Assembly: GCF_037975245.1 (NCBI RefSeq)
Contig: NC_092568.1
Span: 38,342,501-38,406,500 of the forward strand
DNA length: 64,000 nt
Direction of reading: 5' to 3'
DNA from: Apostichopus japonicus
Lineage: Eukaryota > Echinodermata > Holothuroidea > Aspidochirotida > Stichopodidae
Shown: positions 36,126 through 46,950 of the stretch, piece by piece
How the letters are laid out: each line of letters begins with the position of its first letter
Numbering within the stretch: position 1 is the stretch's first letter
The notes under the pieces: model-generated
What the model saw: only the letters and a program-made list of their open reading frames with translations
What the model was told of the DNA's origin: nothing
Databases searched by the model: none
Position numbers and translations under genes: made by a program

Positions 36126-36841
36126 TTTTCATTTTTCCTCACCCACAACTCCGCACCCTTTCTTTCTTTATTTCTTTTTCACTATTCTTTTATCCTGTCA
36201 TTGTTATGAAAAGTCCCTCCCCCCCCCCTCACCACCACCGTTGAAGACATTGACTTGCCATATACCACTATTGTTGTGACCTGATCATTGCAATCACAAG
36301 TTTTTCTCCAGCCCCCTTTAATTCGAGACAAGTGTATCATTAGGGCTATATCATTCCGCATGCATGCATGCACGCACGCACGAGTGTTCTCCCTCAGGAA
36401 AAGTGCCGAAAAGAAACGGGAGAACATCTTTCTTGATATGTTCTCAAACAAAATCTCTCGTTTTTTGTGGCTTGGATGTCGGAGTACACAAAAGGAAGTA
36501 AATGTGATGCACAAATTAGGTCGATTGAGGCAATTTTAGACCACTTTAGGCTTCCCATGAGCAGCGTACGAACACTATGTTAAGAGGTTTGTTCACAAGT
36601 CGGACGAACGTGGCTAGCTTCAGACTCTCAGTGTGAGTGTGCGTGCGTGCGTCAGTCATTGGGGCAATCATATCCGGGCGTATATGCTACCATATAGCTT
36701 CTCAAGTCATATAAAAACATGCACATTATTTAGTTTAATGGGATAAGTAACCATATAGGTGGTCTAGAGTTGAACATCCAACTTTGCAAAATAAGTCTCG
36801 GGGCGGGCGGGTATAAAAAGCTTAAATTTCACCATTCTAAT

Positions 36842-36960
36842 GTCTACGACCATATCACGTTGAATATACCGGTTCTCGTCCGATCACCGAAGTCAAGCAG
36901 CGTCGAGCCTAGTCAGTACTTGGATGGGTGACCGCCTGGGAATACTAGGTGCCGTAGACT
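36842..36960 (+). rRNA. 5S rRNA gene, copy 39
   Basis: Intact; unit 836 bp, 11 C, type L1. Confidence 0.97.
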
Positions 36961-37677
36961 TTTTCATTTTTCCTCACCCACAACTCCGCACCCTTTCTTT
37001 CTTTATTTCTTTTTCACTATTCTTTTATCCTGTCATTGTTATGAAAAGTCCCTCCCCCCCCCCCTCACCACCACCGTTGAAGACATTGACTTGCCATATA
37101 CCACTATTGTTGTGACCTGATCATTGCAATCACAAGTTTTTCTCCAGCCCCCTTTAATTCGAGACAAGTGTATCATTAGGGCTATATCATTCCGCATGCA
37201 TGCATGCACGCACGCACGAGTGTTCTCCCTCAGGAAAAGTGCCGAAAAGAAACGGGAGAACATCTTTCTTGATATGTTCTCAAACAAAATCTCTCGTTTT
37301 TTGTGGCTTGGATGTCGGAGTACACAAAAGGAAGTAAATGTGATGCACAAATTAGGTCGATTGAGGCAATTTTAGACCACTTTAGGCTTCCCATGAGCAG
37401 CGTACGAACACTATGTTAAGAGGTTTGTTCACAAGTCGGACGAACGTGGCTAGCTTCAGACTCTCAGTGTGAGTGTGCGTGCGTGCGTCAGTCATTGGGG
37501 CAATCATATCCGGGCGTATATGCTACCATATAGCTTCTCAAGTCATATAAAAACATGCACATTATTTAGTTTAATGGGATAAGTAACCATATAGGTGGTC
37601 TAGAGTTGAACATCCAACTTTGCAAAATAAGTCTCGGGGCGGGCGGGTATAAAAAGCTTAAATTTCACCATTCTAAT

Positions 37678-37796
37678 GTCTACGACCATATCACGTTGAA
37701 TATACCGGTTCTCGTCCGATCACCGAAGTCAAGCAGCGTCGAGCCTAGTCAGTACTTGGATGGGTGACCGCCTGGGAATACTAGGTGCCGTAGACT
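37678..37796 (+). rRNA. 5S rRNA gene, copy 40
   Basis: Intact; unit 832 bp, 11 C, type S. Confidence 0.97.
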
Positions 37797-38509
37797 TTTT
37801 CATTTTTCCTCACCCACAACTCCGCACCCTTTCTTTCTTTATTTCTTTTTCACTATTCTTTTATCCTGTCATTGTTATGAAAAGTCCCTCCCCCCCCCCC
37901 TCACCACCACCGTTGAAGACATTGACTTGCCATATACCACTATTGTTGTGACCTGATCATTGCAATCACAAGTTTTTCTCCAGCCCCCTTTAATTCGAGA
38001 CAAGTGTATCATTAGGGCTATATCATTCCGCATGCATGCACGCACGCACGAGTGTTCTCCCTCAGGAAAAGTGCCGAAAAGAAACGGGAGAACATCTTTC
38101 TTGATATGTTCTCAAACAAAATCTCTCGTTTTTTGTGGCTTGGATGTCGGAGTACACAAAAGGAAGTAAATGTGATGCACAAATTAGGTCGATTGAGGCA
38201 ATTTTAGACCACTTTAGGCTTCCCATGAGCAGCGTACGAACACTATGTTAAGAGGTTTGTTCACAAGTCGGACGAACGTGGCTAGCTTCAGACTCTCAGT
38301 GTGAGTGTGCGTGCGTGCGTCAGTCATTGGGGCAATCATATCCGGGCGTATATGCTACCATATAGCTTCTCAAGTCATATAAAAACATGCACATTATTTA
38401 GTTTAATGGGATAAGTAACCATATAGGTGGTCTAGAGTTGAACATCCAACTTTGCAAAATAAGTCTCGGGGCGGGCGGGTATAAAAAGCTTAAATTTCAC
38501 CATTCTAAT

Positions 38510-38628
38510 GTCTACGACCATATCACGTTGAATATACCGGTTCTCGTCCGATCACCGAAGTCAAGCAGCGTCGAGCCTAGTCAGTACTTGGATGGGTGAC
38601 CGCCTGGGAATACTAGGTGCCGTAGACT
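38510..38628 (+). rRNA. 5S rRNA gene, copy 41
   Basis: Intact; unit 835 bp, 10 C, type L1. The last intact copy before the DNA transposon. Confidence 0.97.
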
Positions 38629-39344
38629 TTTTCATTTTTCCTCACCCACAACTCCGCACCCTTTCTTTCTTTATTTCTTTTTCACTATTCTTTTATCCTG
38701 TCATTGTTATGAAAAGTCCCTCCCCCCCCCCTCACCACCACCGTTGAAGACATTGACTTGCCATATACCACTATTGTTGTGACCTGATCATTGCAATCAC
38801 AAGTTTTTCTCCAGCCCCCTTTAATTCGAGACAAGTGTATCATTAGGGCTATATCATTCCGCATGCATGCATGCACGCACGCACGAGTGTTCTCCCTCAG
38901 GAAAAGTGCCGAAAAGAAACGGGAGAACATCTTTCTTGATATGTTCTCAAACAAAATCTCTCGTTTTTTGTGGCTTGGATGTCGGAGTACACAAAAGGAA
39001 GTAAATGTGATGCACAAATTAGGTCGATTGAGGCAATTTTAGACCACTTTAGGCTTCCCATGAGCAGCGTACGAACACTATGTTAAGAGGTTTGTTCACA
39101 AGTCGGACGAACGTGGCTAGCTTCAGACTCTCAGTGTGAGTGTGCGTGCGTGCGTCAGTCATTGGGGCAATCATATCCGGGCGTATATGCTACCATATAG
39201 CTTCTCAAGTCATATAAAAACATGCACATTATTTAGTTTAATGGGATAAGTAACCATATAGGTGGTCTAGAGTTGAACATCCAACTTTGCAAAATAAGTC
39301 TCGGGGCGGGCGGGTATAAAAAGCTTAAATTTCACCATTCTAAT

Positions 39345-39444
39345 GTCTACGACCATATCACGTTGAATATACCGGTTCTCGTCCGATCACCGAAGTCAAG
39401 CAGCGTCGAGCCTAGTCAGTACTTGGATGGGTGACCGCCTGGGA
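39345..39444 (+). pseudogene. 5S rRNA gene copy 42, 5' part split by DNA transposon
   Basis: Positions 1-100 are kept, so the TATA box, box A and box C are all in place, but the last 19 bases and the T-run terminator are displaced to 47839. The gene could in principle still recruit TFIIIA/TFIIIC and transcribe into the transposon until a T run (the first TTTT is near 39590), giving a chimeric RNA. Confidence 0.95.
39442..39444 (+). repeat. Left 3-bp target-site duplication of the DNA transposon
   Basis: GGA, 5S positions 98-100; repeated at 47836-47838. It is the longest duplication compatible with the two junctions. Confidence 0.75.
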
Positions 39445-39540
39445 TAGACTATGGGGCATGTGGCCAAAACAGCTTTGTAAATTAATTCTTGCAGTCATCT
39501 CCTGGGGACTACATGAAATGTGGCTTAAAATGTAGGTATT
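39445..39540 (+). repeat. Left terminal inverted repeat
   Basis: It pairs with 47750-47835. The outermost TAGAC..TGGGGC and the inner GGGACTACATGAAA match exactly or nearly so; the stretch between them is poorly conserved and differs in length by a few bases. Confidence 0.8.
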
Positions 39541-40030
39541 GTGTGTCCTTTCAATATCCCAACAGTTCCCACTCCCAGAAATGGGGCACTTTTGAGTAAA
39601 TCCTGCCTAAAAACAAAACACTAAAAAACAAGAATTCCTTTAAAAAGGACTGCGTGTCATGCAAGTGAAATATGGTATTACACTGTTTGTTCAGGGATTT
39701 GACATCCTGCAATGACCCATATTGTTTTTTATAAGTAATGATATTGGAATTGGCATCTAATAAGGACGTGCATTCCATGAAGTGTTGAAACGAAACACCG
39801 TATAGTTGATGAAATTTCCCCAAAATAACAGATTTTTGCCATTTTATCACTTTATTATGACAAAAATGCATGTTTTTCTTTATAATTTGCAAGAATATTT
39901 TGCTTGTATCTCAGTTTATGCATGGCCGACCTTATTGTTTCTTTTGATATGACGGATCACATTTGACCAAATAGCAATTAGCATGATTAAAGAACCTTAG
40001 AATGATTCTTCATCTTCAAGGTGGCATACT
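39541..40030. other. Transposon left subterminal region, no gene seen
   Basis: AT-rich sequence with no recognisable domain; a 113-codon open frame here looks accidental. TTTATT at 39851-39856 reads AATAAA on the minus strand and could be the polyadenylation signal of the transposase gene, about 700 bp beyond its stop codon. Confidence 0.5.
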
Positions 40031-40510
40031 CCTATTAGAGTCTATATCAATCCGCTCGATTGTTCTCCTTCAGGAAAAGTGCCAAAAAGCAGCGGGAGAA
40101 CATCTTTTGTGACCTGTTATCAATCATAGTCTAGTTTTTGTGGCTTGCATGTTGAAGAGCATGAATGGAAGTACATGTGGTGAGAAAATTGGGTCAATTG
40201 AGGCAATTTTAGACCCCTTTAGGCCTCCCGGGAGCAGCGTAGGAAATTTGTTTACCACTGAGTGAAGAGGTTTGTTTACAAGTGACGAAAACTTCTGGCT
40301 CGGATAGCAAAAAATCTACATGGTCATGGTACAAAAAATTGATGGTGCCATGAAAGTCTAACTTGTCAGCTATCCGGTGATGGGTAGCGTTTAGCTAGTG
40401 AAAACTTCTATCTAGACTTAGAGACCACATTACTTTTAAGATTTAGTGTGTAAGTCAATGAGGCTTTTTACCTAAAAGTTCTCTTTATGCTACCTCGTAT
40501 GCTACCTCGT
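40031..40510 (+). repeat. Diverged copy of the 5S array spacer inside the transposon
   Basis: This stretch aligns with the host spacer in the same orientation. Shared blocks in order are CTATATCA.TCCGC, TGTTCTCC.TCAGGAAAAGTG, CGGGAGAACATCTTT, TTTTTGTGGCTTG, ATTGAGGCAATTTTAGACC, CTTTAGGC.TCCC, GAGCAGCGTA, AAGAGGTTTGTT.ACAAGT and, more weakly, AGTCA.TG.GGC and TATGCTACC. It corresponds to about 1162-1512 of the unit at 822. The CATG/CACG microsatellite of the present spacer is missing, and small indels are scattered through it. It is far more diverged than any spacer in the array. On the minus strand it lies just past the transposase stop codon, so it may form part of that gene's 3' UTR. Confidence 0.82.
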
Positions 40511-40572
40511 ATGCTACCTAATAGTATGCTACCTCGTATGCTCGTATGCTTTTTACCTCGTATGCTACCTAA
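40487..40572 (+). repeat. TATGCTACCTCG minisatellite
   Basis: Several imperfect tandem copies of TATGCTACCTCG, bounded on both sides by similar CCTAAAAGTTCTCTT segments (near 40470 and 40568). The repeat grows out of the TATGCTACC present once in the normal spacer, and its right edge reaches the last codons of the transposase gene. Confidence 0.75.
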
Positions 40573-43500
40573 AAGTTCTCTTCATCATCATGGAATTCAG
40601 CATCGTCATTGTCTTGCTCGTCATCATGCTCGTCATCATCTTCCTCATCACCTTCAGGCTCAGTGGCTGGCTCTTCATCTGGTATGGGCATGTTGGCACA
40701 GTTCTTACATCCACATAGTTCGGTACAGCGCAAACCCAAAGCTGCACAGCATCCTTCATCTGTACCTTGGCACTTTGACTTGTTGCAGGTGCATCGAGTT
40801 AATTCCATGATGCTTTGTTGAGCAGGCTGCAGGTCCATCCAATCTATCGCAAGGTTACCCTCTACTAATTTCCAACCATGGCCAACTGGTGATGGTATGT
40901 CAGGATGGCTTTCAAAACCACGTTTCCAAATAGCTGCCTGGTAATTTGCACGTTGTGAATGCTTTAGTAGTGCATCTCTGTTGGGGGGCATGATATCCTC
41001 TTGCCTGGTAGCCATGGAAAATAAGGCGTACCTGGCATCATTCACACTGCTGTGCTCTTGCATATTGTAAAGCTTGCACACAAAGTCCTCCAATGTTGAG
41101 ATGACGTCATCTGTAAGCGTGAATGCTTCACCCAGGGCTTGAAAAGCCTGTCTATACCTTTCATTGTCTAGAATTAGCTTCAATGGTCTTGTCTTCCCTT
41201 TTCCGTAGAAGGAACTTGTTGAATCACAGCCAGTGAAACAGTGCAGGCCTATCATAACTTTTGTGGTTTCCTCTCCCAGGTCAAGTTGGATGGCCTGTAG
41301 GCTGATGGTGCGGTTCTTTTCTTCTTTCCCTGTGTTGAAATATAGCTTTGAGCTCTCAAGTTTTGGTGACATAGCAATACCAATGATGAACACATCCGTG
41401 TCAGGACTCTTGATGACAATATCTTTACTTCCCATGTCGCTGGCGTACTTAGCATGGAGCAACATCCTGGTGTCGGCTTCCTCGTGTGTACAATGGAGTT
41501 CTGGAACTTCTTGAATATTTGTTGTCCCATTGCTTGCTGTAATTAGATGACACTGCTCTGCGTGTGCAATGTACACAGATATTCCCTTCAAATCCTCCTC
41601 CCCATAAGTACTCCAAGAGTCAAACAGGAAATTGACAAGTTGCTCCTTGTTGAATCCATTAGCCAGGTATTTCTTCCACTGTTTGGGCACGGGTTGGTCT
41701 GGCTTGGTGATCTTGATCCTTTGCGATCCACTTGCTGCACGCCGCTTCCTCTCTGCACCTTTGATGCTCATAGCTGGATATGTGTCTGTCACAAAGTGTA
41801 TGATGTTTGATCCAGTGCTTCTTGCCAAGTAAACCAGGTCTCTCAGTATTTTCTTTGCCAATTGTCCTATGGTGTCAGGCATCGTCTTTGAGTTCAACTG
41901 TTGAAGCTTGGCCATTCCGTCGACAATCCAAACACATTCCTTTGGTAACTCGACAGTCGGAGATGCTTCTGGTGACTTCTCTAGGTGGTGCAACAGACTG
42001 GCTTTGTTCGTCTTCACCAAACATCCATTAAGTTTGGCCAGGGCTGGAGGATATAGACTCAATGAGAAAGTCAACATGTTCCGCTGATCTACCTTACGTA
42101 CTCTGCCAATAATAATTAGCCTCGCCAGCAACTCTCTATCACTTTTCAAAGCCACCTCTTTCCCATTCATGTTCACAGTTGCTTTGCCTACATCTGCAAA
42201 TGTCTTCAACTTCATCTTGGACAGAGTTTTGTTGAGGTATATGTCTCCTTGCAGACGGGTCTTGGAGAAATTGATGAAGGCTTCGTCACCCTTTGTATAT
42301 GCATTCATAAGATCAGAGCATACATCAGCTGAAGCAATGACCCCTGATGATAGGTGCACAAGTTCTGCAGTATCTGCTTCTGGATCACTATCAAAAGGAT
42401 TGGTCATACTCATTATGGTGCTCATGATGTTGTTGATGTCATTCTGATCTCTCGTCATACGACTCTTTGTTAAATCTGCACGTCTTGAAACTTTTTCTCC
42501 CTTGCCAGCCATTTCCTCACACTGTCTCGTTATCAGTGCTCTTTCATGGTGGCCTCTGATCCATCGATTGGTGGCACCTTGGTTGTTTGAGAAGCCTTTA
42601 ACACCCCCTCTCGTTTTCGAATCTCTATTGGCAGTTTGCTCAATTGTCATGTCGCAAGCTACTCCTGCAAAACCGTGTGTGTCCTGACGCTGAACTGCAA
42701 AGTGGCCCTTGACTAGTTCATCATGGATAAATGGATTAGTGATTGGGAGTTTGTTCATTTCAAGCCAGTATACCGGAAGGTAGCGTGAGTAGTTTGTCCT
42801 ATCATAGGCAAACATCCATGGTAGCAAAACTCTGACTGTAGCAAGATGCAGTTTCCAGTCTCCTTCCCTGGTAGCTCTAATGAAGAGGAGAATATTGCCA
42901 ATCATTTCTAGGTAAGAGCACCAGAAAGCGAAAGTAGCGTTGTTCTTTCCTTCTTTAATGAAGTCTCCATACCTTGCCATCATAGCCTTGTAAGCACTTC
43001 CTTCCAGCTGGGTGTCAAACTCTCTTGGATAAGATGCCTGTAGGGATGACACTACTTTCTTGAACTGTTGTCTTTTCTGTTCCTCCAGAGTACTCAAGAA
43101 ACTTTGCCATCGAAGGCGGTGCAGTGCTTCAGCCATAAGCTTATGACAGCGAACACTTCGATTGTAGTTGTGGCCATTCATCACACCAGTCACTGACCCT
43201 GTTGCTACTACACCTGCCTCAATCAGGACATCTTGAAACCCTGCATCCTGGAACCTCTTCCCAATGCATGCTAATGCTGTCATTGTGGTATGGAAAGCTC
43301 CAAGACGAATAACTATTCTCTCCTGGAAAATTGGAGTCTGCCATCTGATTGTCTGAGCTTTACAATAAATCGCTTGGTCTACTACTACCACAATTGATGG
43401 AAGTTCCAACTGATCGGCTATTTCCAGGCTTCTGTGAAGTACAGTGTTGACAGTATTTAAATCCGTCGGGCTAGCATCTACAACTGGCAAGTATGCAATG

Positions 43501-45169
43501 GTTGCTTTAGGTGGAATGTTGGATGAAAGCAGTTGGTTGAATCCAGTCCAAGAGGGAAGAAGGCGGGCCTCAGAAAATTTTGAGACATAAAATGCATCTT
43601 CTTTTTCTCTGTATGGATGCAGGACAACATTATAATGCTCAACTTCCAGCTGTACACTGTCATCAAATGCCTGAGGGGATGACTTCTTCAAACCACCAAA
43701 TCTCACCATCTCTGAAGCAGGTGCTGGCAGGGATCGCTTCCTTGACTTTCTGATATGTTGACGCAATTGAGACCCTGAAGATGTAGAATCTAACTTCACA
43801 TGTTGGACAGCTATTCCGTTGGTGTTGTGGGTAGTGCCTTTACCTGATAGGGTGCATTCTCCAAAATCGTTGTTGTCCCACACAAGGGTGGTGTAGATGG
43901 ACTTGTTGAGACTGGATGGAAGAACATTGCCTCTATCAATTTCCTGCTGCCCTAATGCTGTATCGTGCTCCAAGACATTAGTGTGTGACACAGAATGTCC
44001 AAAACCATTCAGTAAACCAATGAGCTGGGCTGATCCACTAAGATGACGAATCGCCATTGACAGTGATGCATGCTTGGGCATCATCTTCCTTCCCTTTGTT
44101 GCCAGGTAGATGATGTCCTGCCCAATGGCAAGGATGCGACGATCTTCTGCATCTTGAATCTTTACTTTCTGCTCATCTGTTGGCTCATCGGACACACCAA
44201 CAATCCATGCTATAAAATTGTAGAGCTTGGTGGGGACTATCTTGCGTGCTGCATCAAGGGTTAAATCGTCAGATGTTGGAGGCCATGGAAGATTGGTTTT
44301 TTTCATGGCTTGCATGATTTCTTCTTTTAAATCCAATGCAGTAGAGTAGCAATCCCTTAGTGACGACATTTGAGGCTTGGATTGTCCACTGTTTGGTATG
44401 CCCTTTGGTCGCTTTCTGGGTGGTTCTTGTTCCTCCTCAGCATCTGTGTTGTCAGTATCTGTGGTGGTGTCAGTGTCATCTGCTTCAGAACCAACAGCTT
44501 CAGGCACAAGATCTTCGGCCGATAGTGTCTCAACATAAACCATCTCACTGGAACACCTCTTCTTGGGCTGAAGAAAGCACAGCTGTGGAAACCTTCGTTT
44601 GAGACGCTGCTTCAGGCTGTAAGTTCTGTAGTTGGAGGCATCTTTCATTTCAACATCTTTCACAGCTTTGCCAAAATACCGCCTTAGTGATGTCATTCTG
44701 TAAATCTGTTTCTCTCGAAGAATCTTGTGTTCGATGTAGTACTTGCAAAAAGCATCAAATGCTGTGGCATAGAGCTGTTCTTTTGGCTCAACATACTTCC
44801 TGGTTTGGTACCCTGTGTAGCTCCTGTAGCAACTTCTATGATAACGCAATTCGATTGCCACACAGTCACGATCACGAATTTGGAGAAGTATGCGGTCGTC
44901 CTTCTTGTCTTTAGCAGCTGCGGCTACCTTGCCTCCATCAGGCTGTTCACAAAGCATCAACTGTTCTTTTCTTTTTCTCCTCTGAGCGTCTGTATATGAT
45001 TTTTCATAGCGGCAACAGAAGATGCAAATCTTTGGCAGGATGTGGGAAGGGACAGATGGCTCCTTCGTTACACCCGCAAGAGCTGAGCTAGATCGTAACA
45101 CCCTCGGGGCTTGTTGTGGATTTGTTGCTTCATCACCAGTATCAATACTTGAAGTTGAAGGCTCCAATT
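40569..45169 (-). CDS. Academ-like transposase, exon 2 (central core, XPG-like nuclease, CXC domain)
   Basis: This exon supplies residues 114-1646 of the predicted 1646-aa protein. A second Cys/His module lies near 150-230 (CIFCC .. YHRSCYRSYT), followed by an acidic, low-complexity linker near 330-370. The conserved centre (about 430-990) contains VWDNNDFGECTLSGKGTTH, VVVVDQAIYCKA, LGAFHTTM, NYNRSVRCHK and CDMTIEQTANRDSKTRGG; D545 or D548, D711 and E794 or E957 are my candidates for a DDE-type triad, unproven. Residues about 1190-1450 match the FEN1/XPG PIN fold: WIVDGMAKL (D1197), FVTDTYPAMSIKGAERKRR (D1242), HEEADTRML (about 1343-1346), SPDTDVFII (D1370, D1372) and GLHCFTGCDST (D1429). A CXC domain with nine cysteines spans about 1573-1604, and an acidic D/E tail ends the protein. 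The frame is open for 4.6 kb. Confidence 0.85.
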
Positions 45170-45282
45170 CTGTAATGGCACAAAAGAAAGAAAGAAAAAT
45201 ATATGTGTGAATTTTCATTTTGTATTCTGTGTATAGGGAGATGATGGATATTTCAATGTAGCAATGAAAATAATAAAAATAT

Positions 45283-46345
45283 GTACACTAAAACACCTGA
45301 AAATCGGGCATAGCTCTGCCATCAACAGCTATTTAGAAAATGCCATATAAAATTAAAGATATATTTAAATATACAATTTTCAAGCCATTATAAAATTTAA
45401 GTTTGTATAATTTACACCAAGACACCTGAAAAATTGGGCATAGATCCAACATGCAATTTGTTAGGGCCTACAACTTTAAGTAGAGTTTGCACTTTATAAA
45501 ATTTAAGTTTGTATAATTTACACCAAAACACATAAAAAAATGTGCATACATATAGCTCCACGTGTGACAGGTTTTTCAACAAAATCTTGTCTGAAACTAC
45601 CATGGTGACATCTTTTTAGACAAAAACCATCAGAAAACTAAATATGAATATATACATTTTATCAATGTAGCTATATCTTTAACCTTTACACCAAAAAAAT
45701 TGGGCATTGCTCTGCCGTGCGTTGACTCTTTAAATGCAACATGATTTTTATGACCCAATAAAAAGACCTCAAAAATTGGGTATACATGTAGATCTGCTTT
45801 GCTTTAGCTTTTTTGAAGATGCAATATTGTTGTAACCCGAATAAAAACATGGGCCTAGGTCAGCCGTGTCGGCTTTTTAGACAAAATAAAGCAGTCAGAA
45901 AACTAAGAAGAATATATTATTTCAATGTAGCAATAAATAATATCTGTACACAAAAAACAAAACAAATGGGCATACATGTAGCTCCGCCGTGCGTTGGCTT
46001 TTTAGATGCAACATATTTAATTTTAAATTATTTTTATGACCCAATATAAAAAGATCTGAAAAATTGGGCATAGGTCTGCCGTGCGACAGCTTTTTAGACA
46101 CAAACCGTCAGAAAACCAAGTCTAAGTAGAATTATATTATAATAATTTCAATGTAGCACTAAATATATCAATTAATATTTACAACAAAACATCTGAAAAA
46201 TTGGGCATAGCTCTGACATGCATGATCATGCATTGGCTTTATATAATTTATGCAACATGATTTTTATGACCGACCCAATATAAGGATCTAACCTAACAAT
46301 ATTTTACACCAAAACACATAAAGAAGTGGGATATATAGGTCTGCT
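45283..46345. repeat. Degenerate tandem repeats in the intron
   Basis: A phrase like ACACCAAAACACCTGAAAAA then TTGGGCATAGCTCTGCC then GGCTTTTTAGA recurs about nine times at irregular spacing (roughly 75-190 bp), for example near 45290, 45415, 45525, 45690, 45950, 46050 and 46190. Copies differ by substitutions and indels, which suggests an old, decaying satellite-like array. No coding potential is evident. Confidence 0.7.
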
Positions 46346-46418
46346 AATTTATATTGGGTCATTATGACAGTATTTTTTTTTTAATTTAATGACATTAGCA
46401 TTGCCATAGGCTAGCATG

Positions 46419-46950
46419 GGGTACCGTTATTTTCCGCACACATTACTTTCCGCTGAAACAAAACGGTGTTTTCCGCTGACAAATTTGTCAGCGGAAAACA
46501 ACTTTTTTTTCAGCGGAAAGTACCATTTTTTTGGGAGGAACAGAATGACTTACTGAAATGATTAGGCACATGGAAGGATTTGGGAGGATGGAGAAGAAAG
46601 GATTTGACTGTAACAGGGTAAAATGTGAGACTAAAATGTGAGACTAGATTATTATTAGGATAGCTAAGGTTGTCATAATTCTTAAGAATCCCTAATTACA
46701 AACACCCCAAGCCTCCTGTAAATTAAAAGCTGCTTTAACTTTTCTGACATGAACTCAGTCTAACCACCCTTTATCAACGTTCTTTGATACTTTCTCATGT
46801 TATTTTAATCATCCAGCCTGAATTTGGTATCCTAAAATTGAGGAAAAATATAGTGTACAGGTAAGTGAAAAAAAAGTGTTTTCCGCACAAGAATTTTTTC
46901 AGCGGAATGTAATCTGCCGAAAGTAACGTATGCGGAAAACAACTGAACCC
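46419..46950. mobile_element. MITE nested in the transposon intron, 9-bp duplication
   Basis: A 532-bp non-autonomous element flanked by perfect 9-bp copies of GCTAGCATG (46410-46418 and 46951-46959). The ends are inverted repeats of about 38 bp: the left reads GGGTACCGTTATTTTCCGCA and the right, inverted, GGGTTCAGTTGTTTTCCGCA, both followed by a Y-ACRTTACTTTC-type stretch. Inside the left end is a perfect 32-bp palindrome (46468-46499) within a larger hairpin (46444-46522) built from TTTCCGCTGA motifs, and more CAGCGGAA motifs lie inside the right end. A 9-bp duplication is usual for Mutator/MULE elements, so that is my tentative family; there is no ORF of its own. Confidence 0.85.

Larger units (their letters stand above)
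30194..39444 (+). repeat. 5S rDNA tandem array, middle block
   Basis: The array resumes inside the LINE-interrupted gene at 5S position 27 and runs through ten intact genes to position 100 of the transposon-interrupted gene. Units are 832-836 bp and cannot be distinguished by eye from those of the left block, so both elements entered an already homogenised array, or homogenisation has continued across them. Confidence 0.97.

Noticed and set aside
39551-39892. 113-codon open frame on the minus strand near the left end of the DNA transposon
   Set aside because: AT-rich, no recognisable motif, and beyond the 3' end of the transposase gene; probably chance.
45170-45218. Exon 2 open frame extended upstream as the true protein start (MKIHTYIFLSFF..)
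   Set aside because: This segment includes the pyrimidine tract and TTACAG acceptor, begins without a good start context, and splicing to exon 1 gives a better N-terminus.
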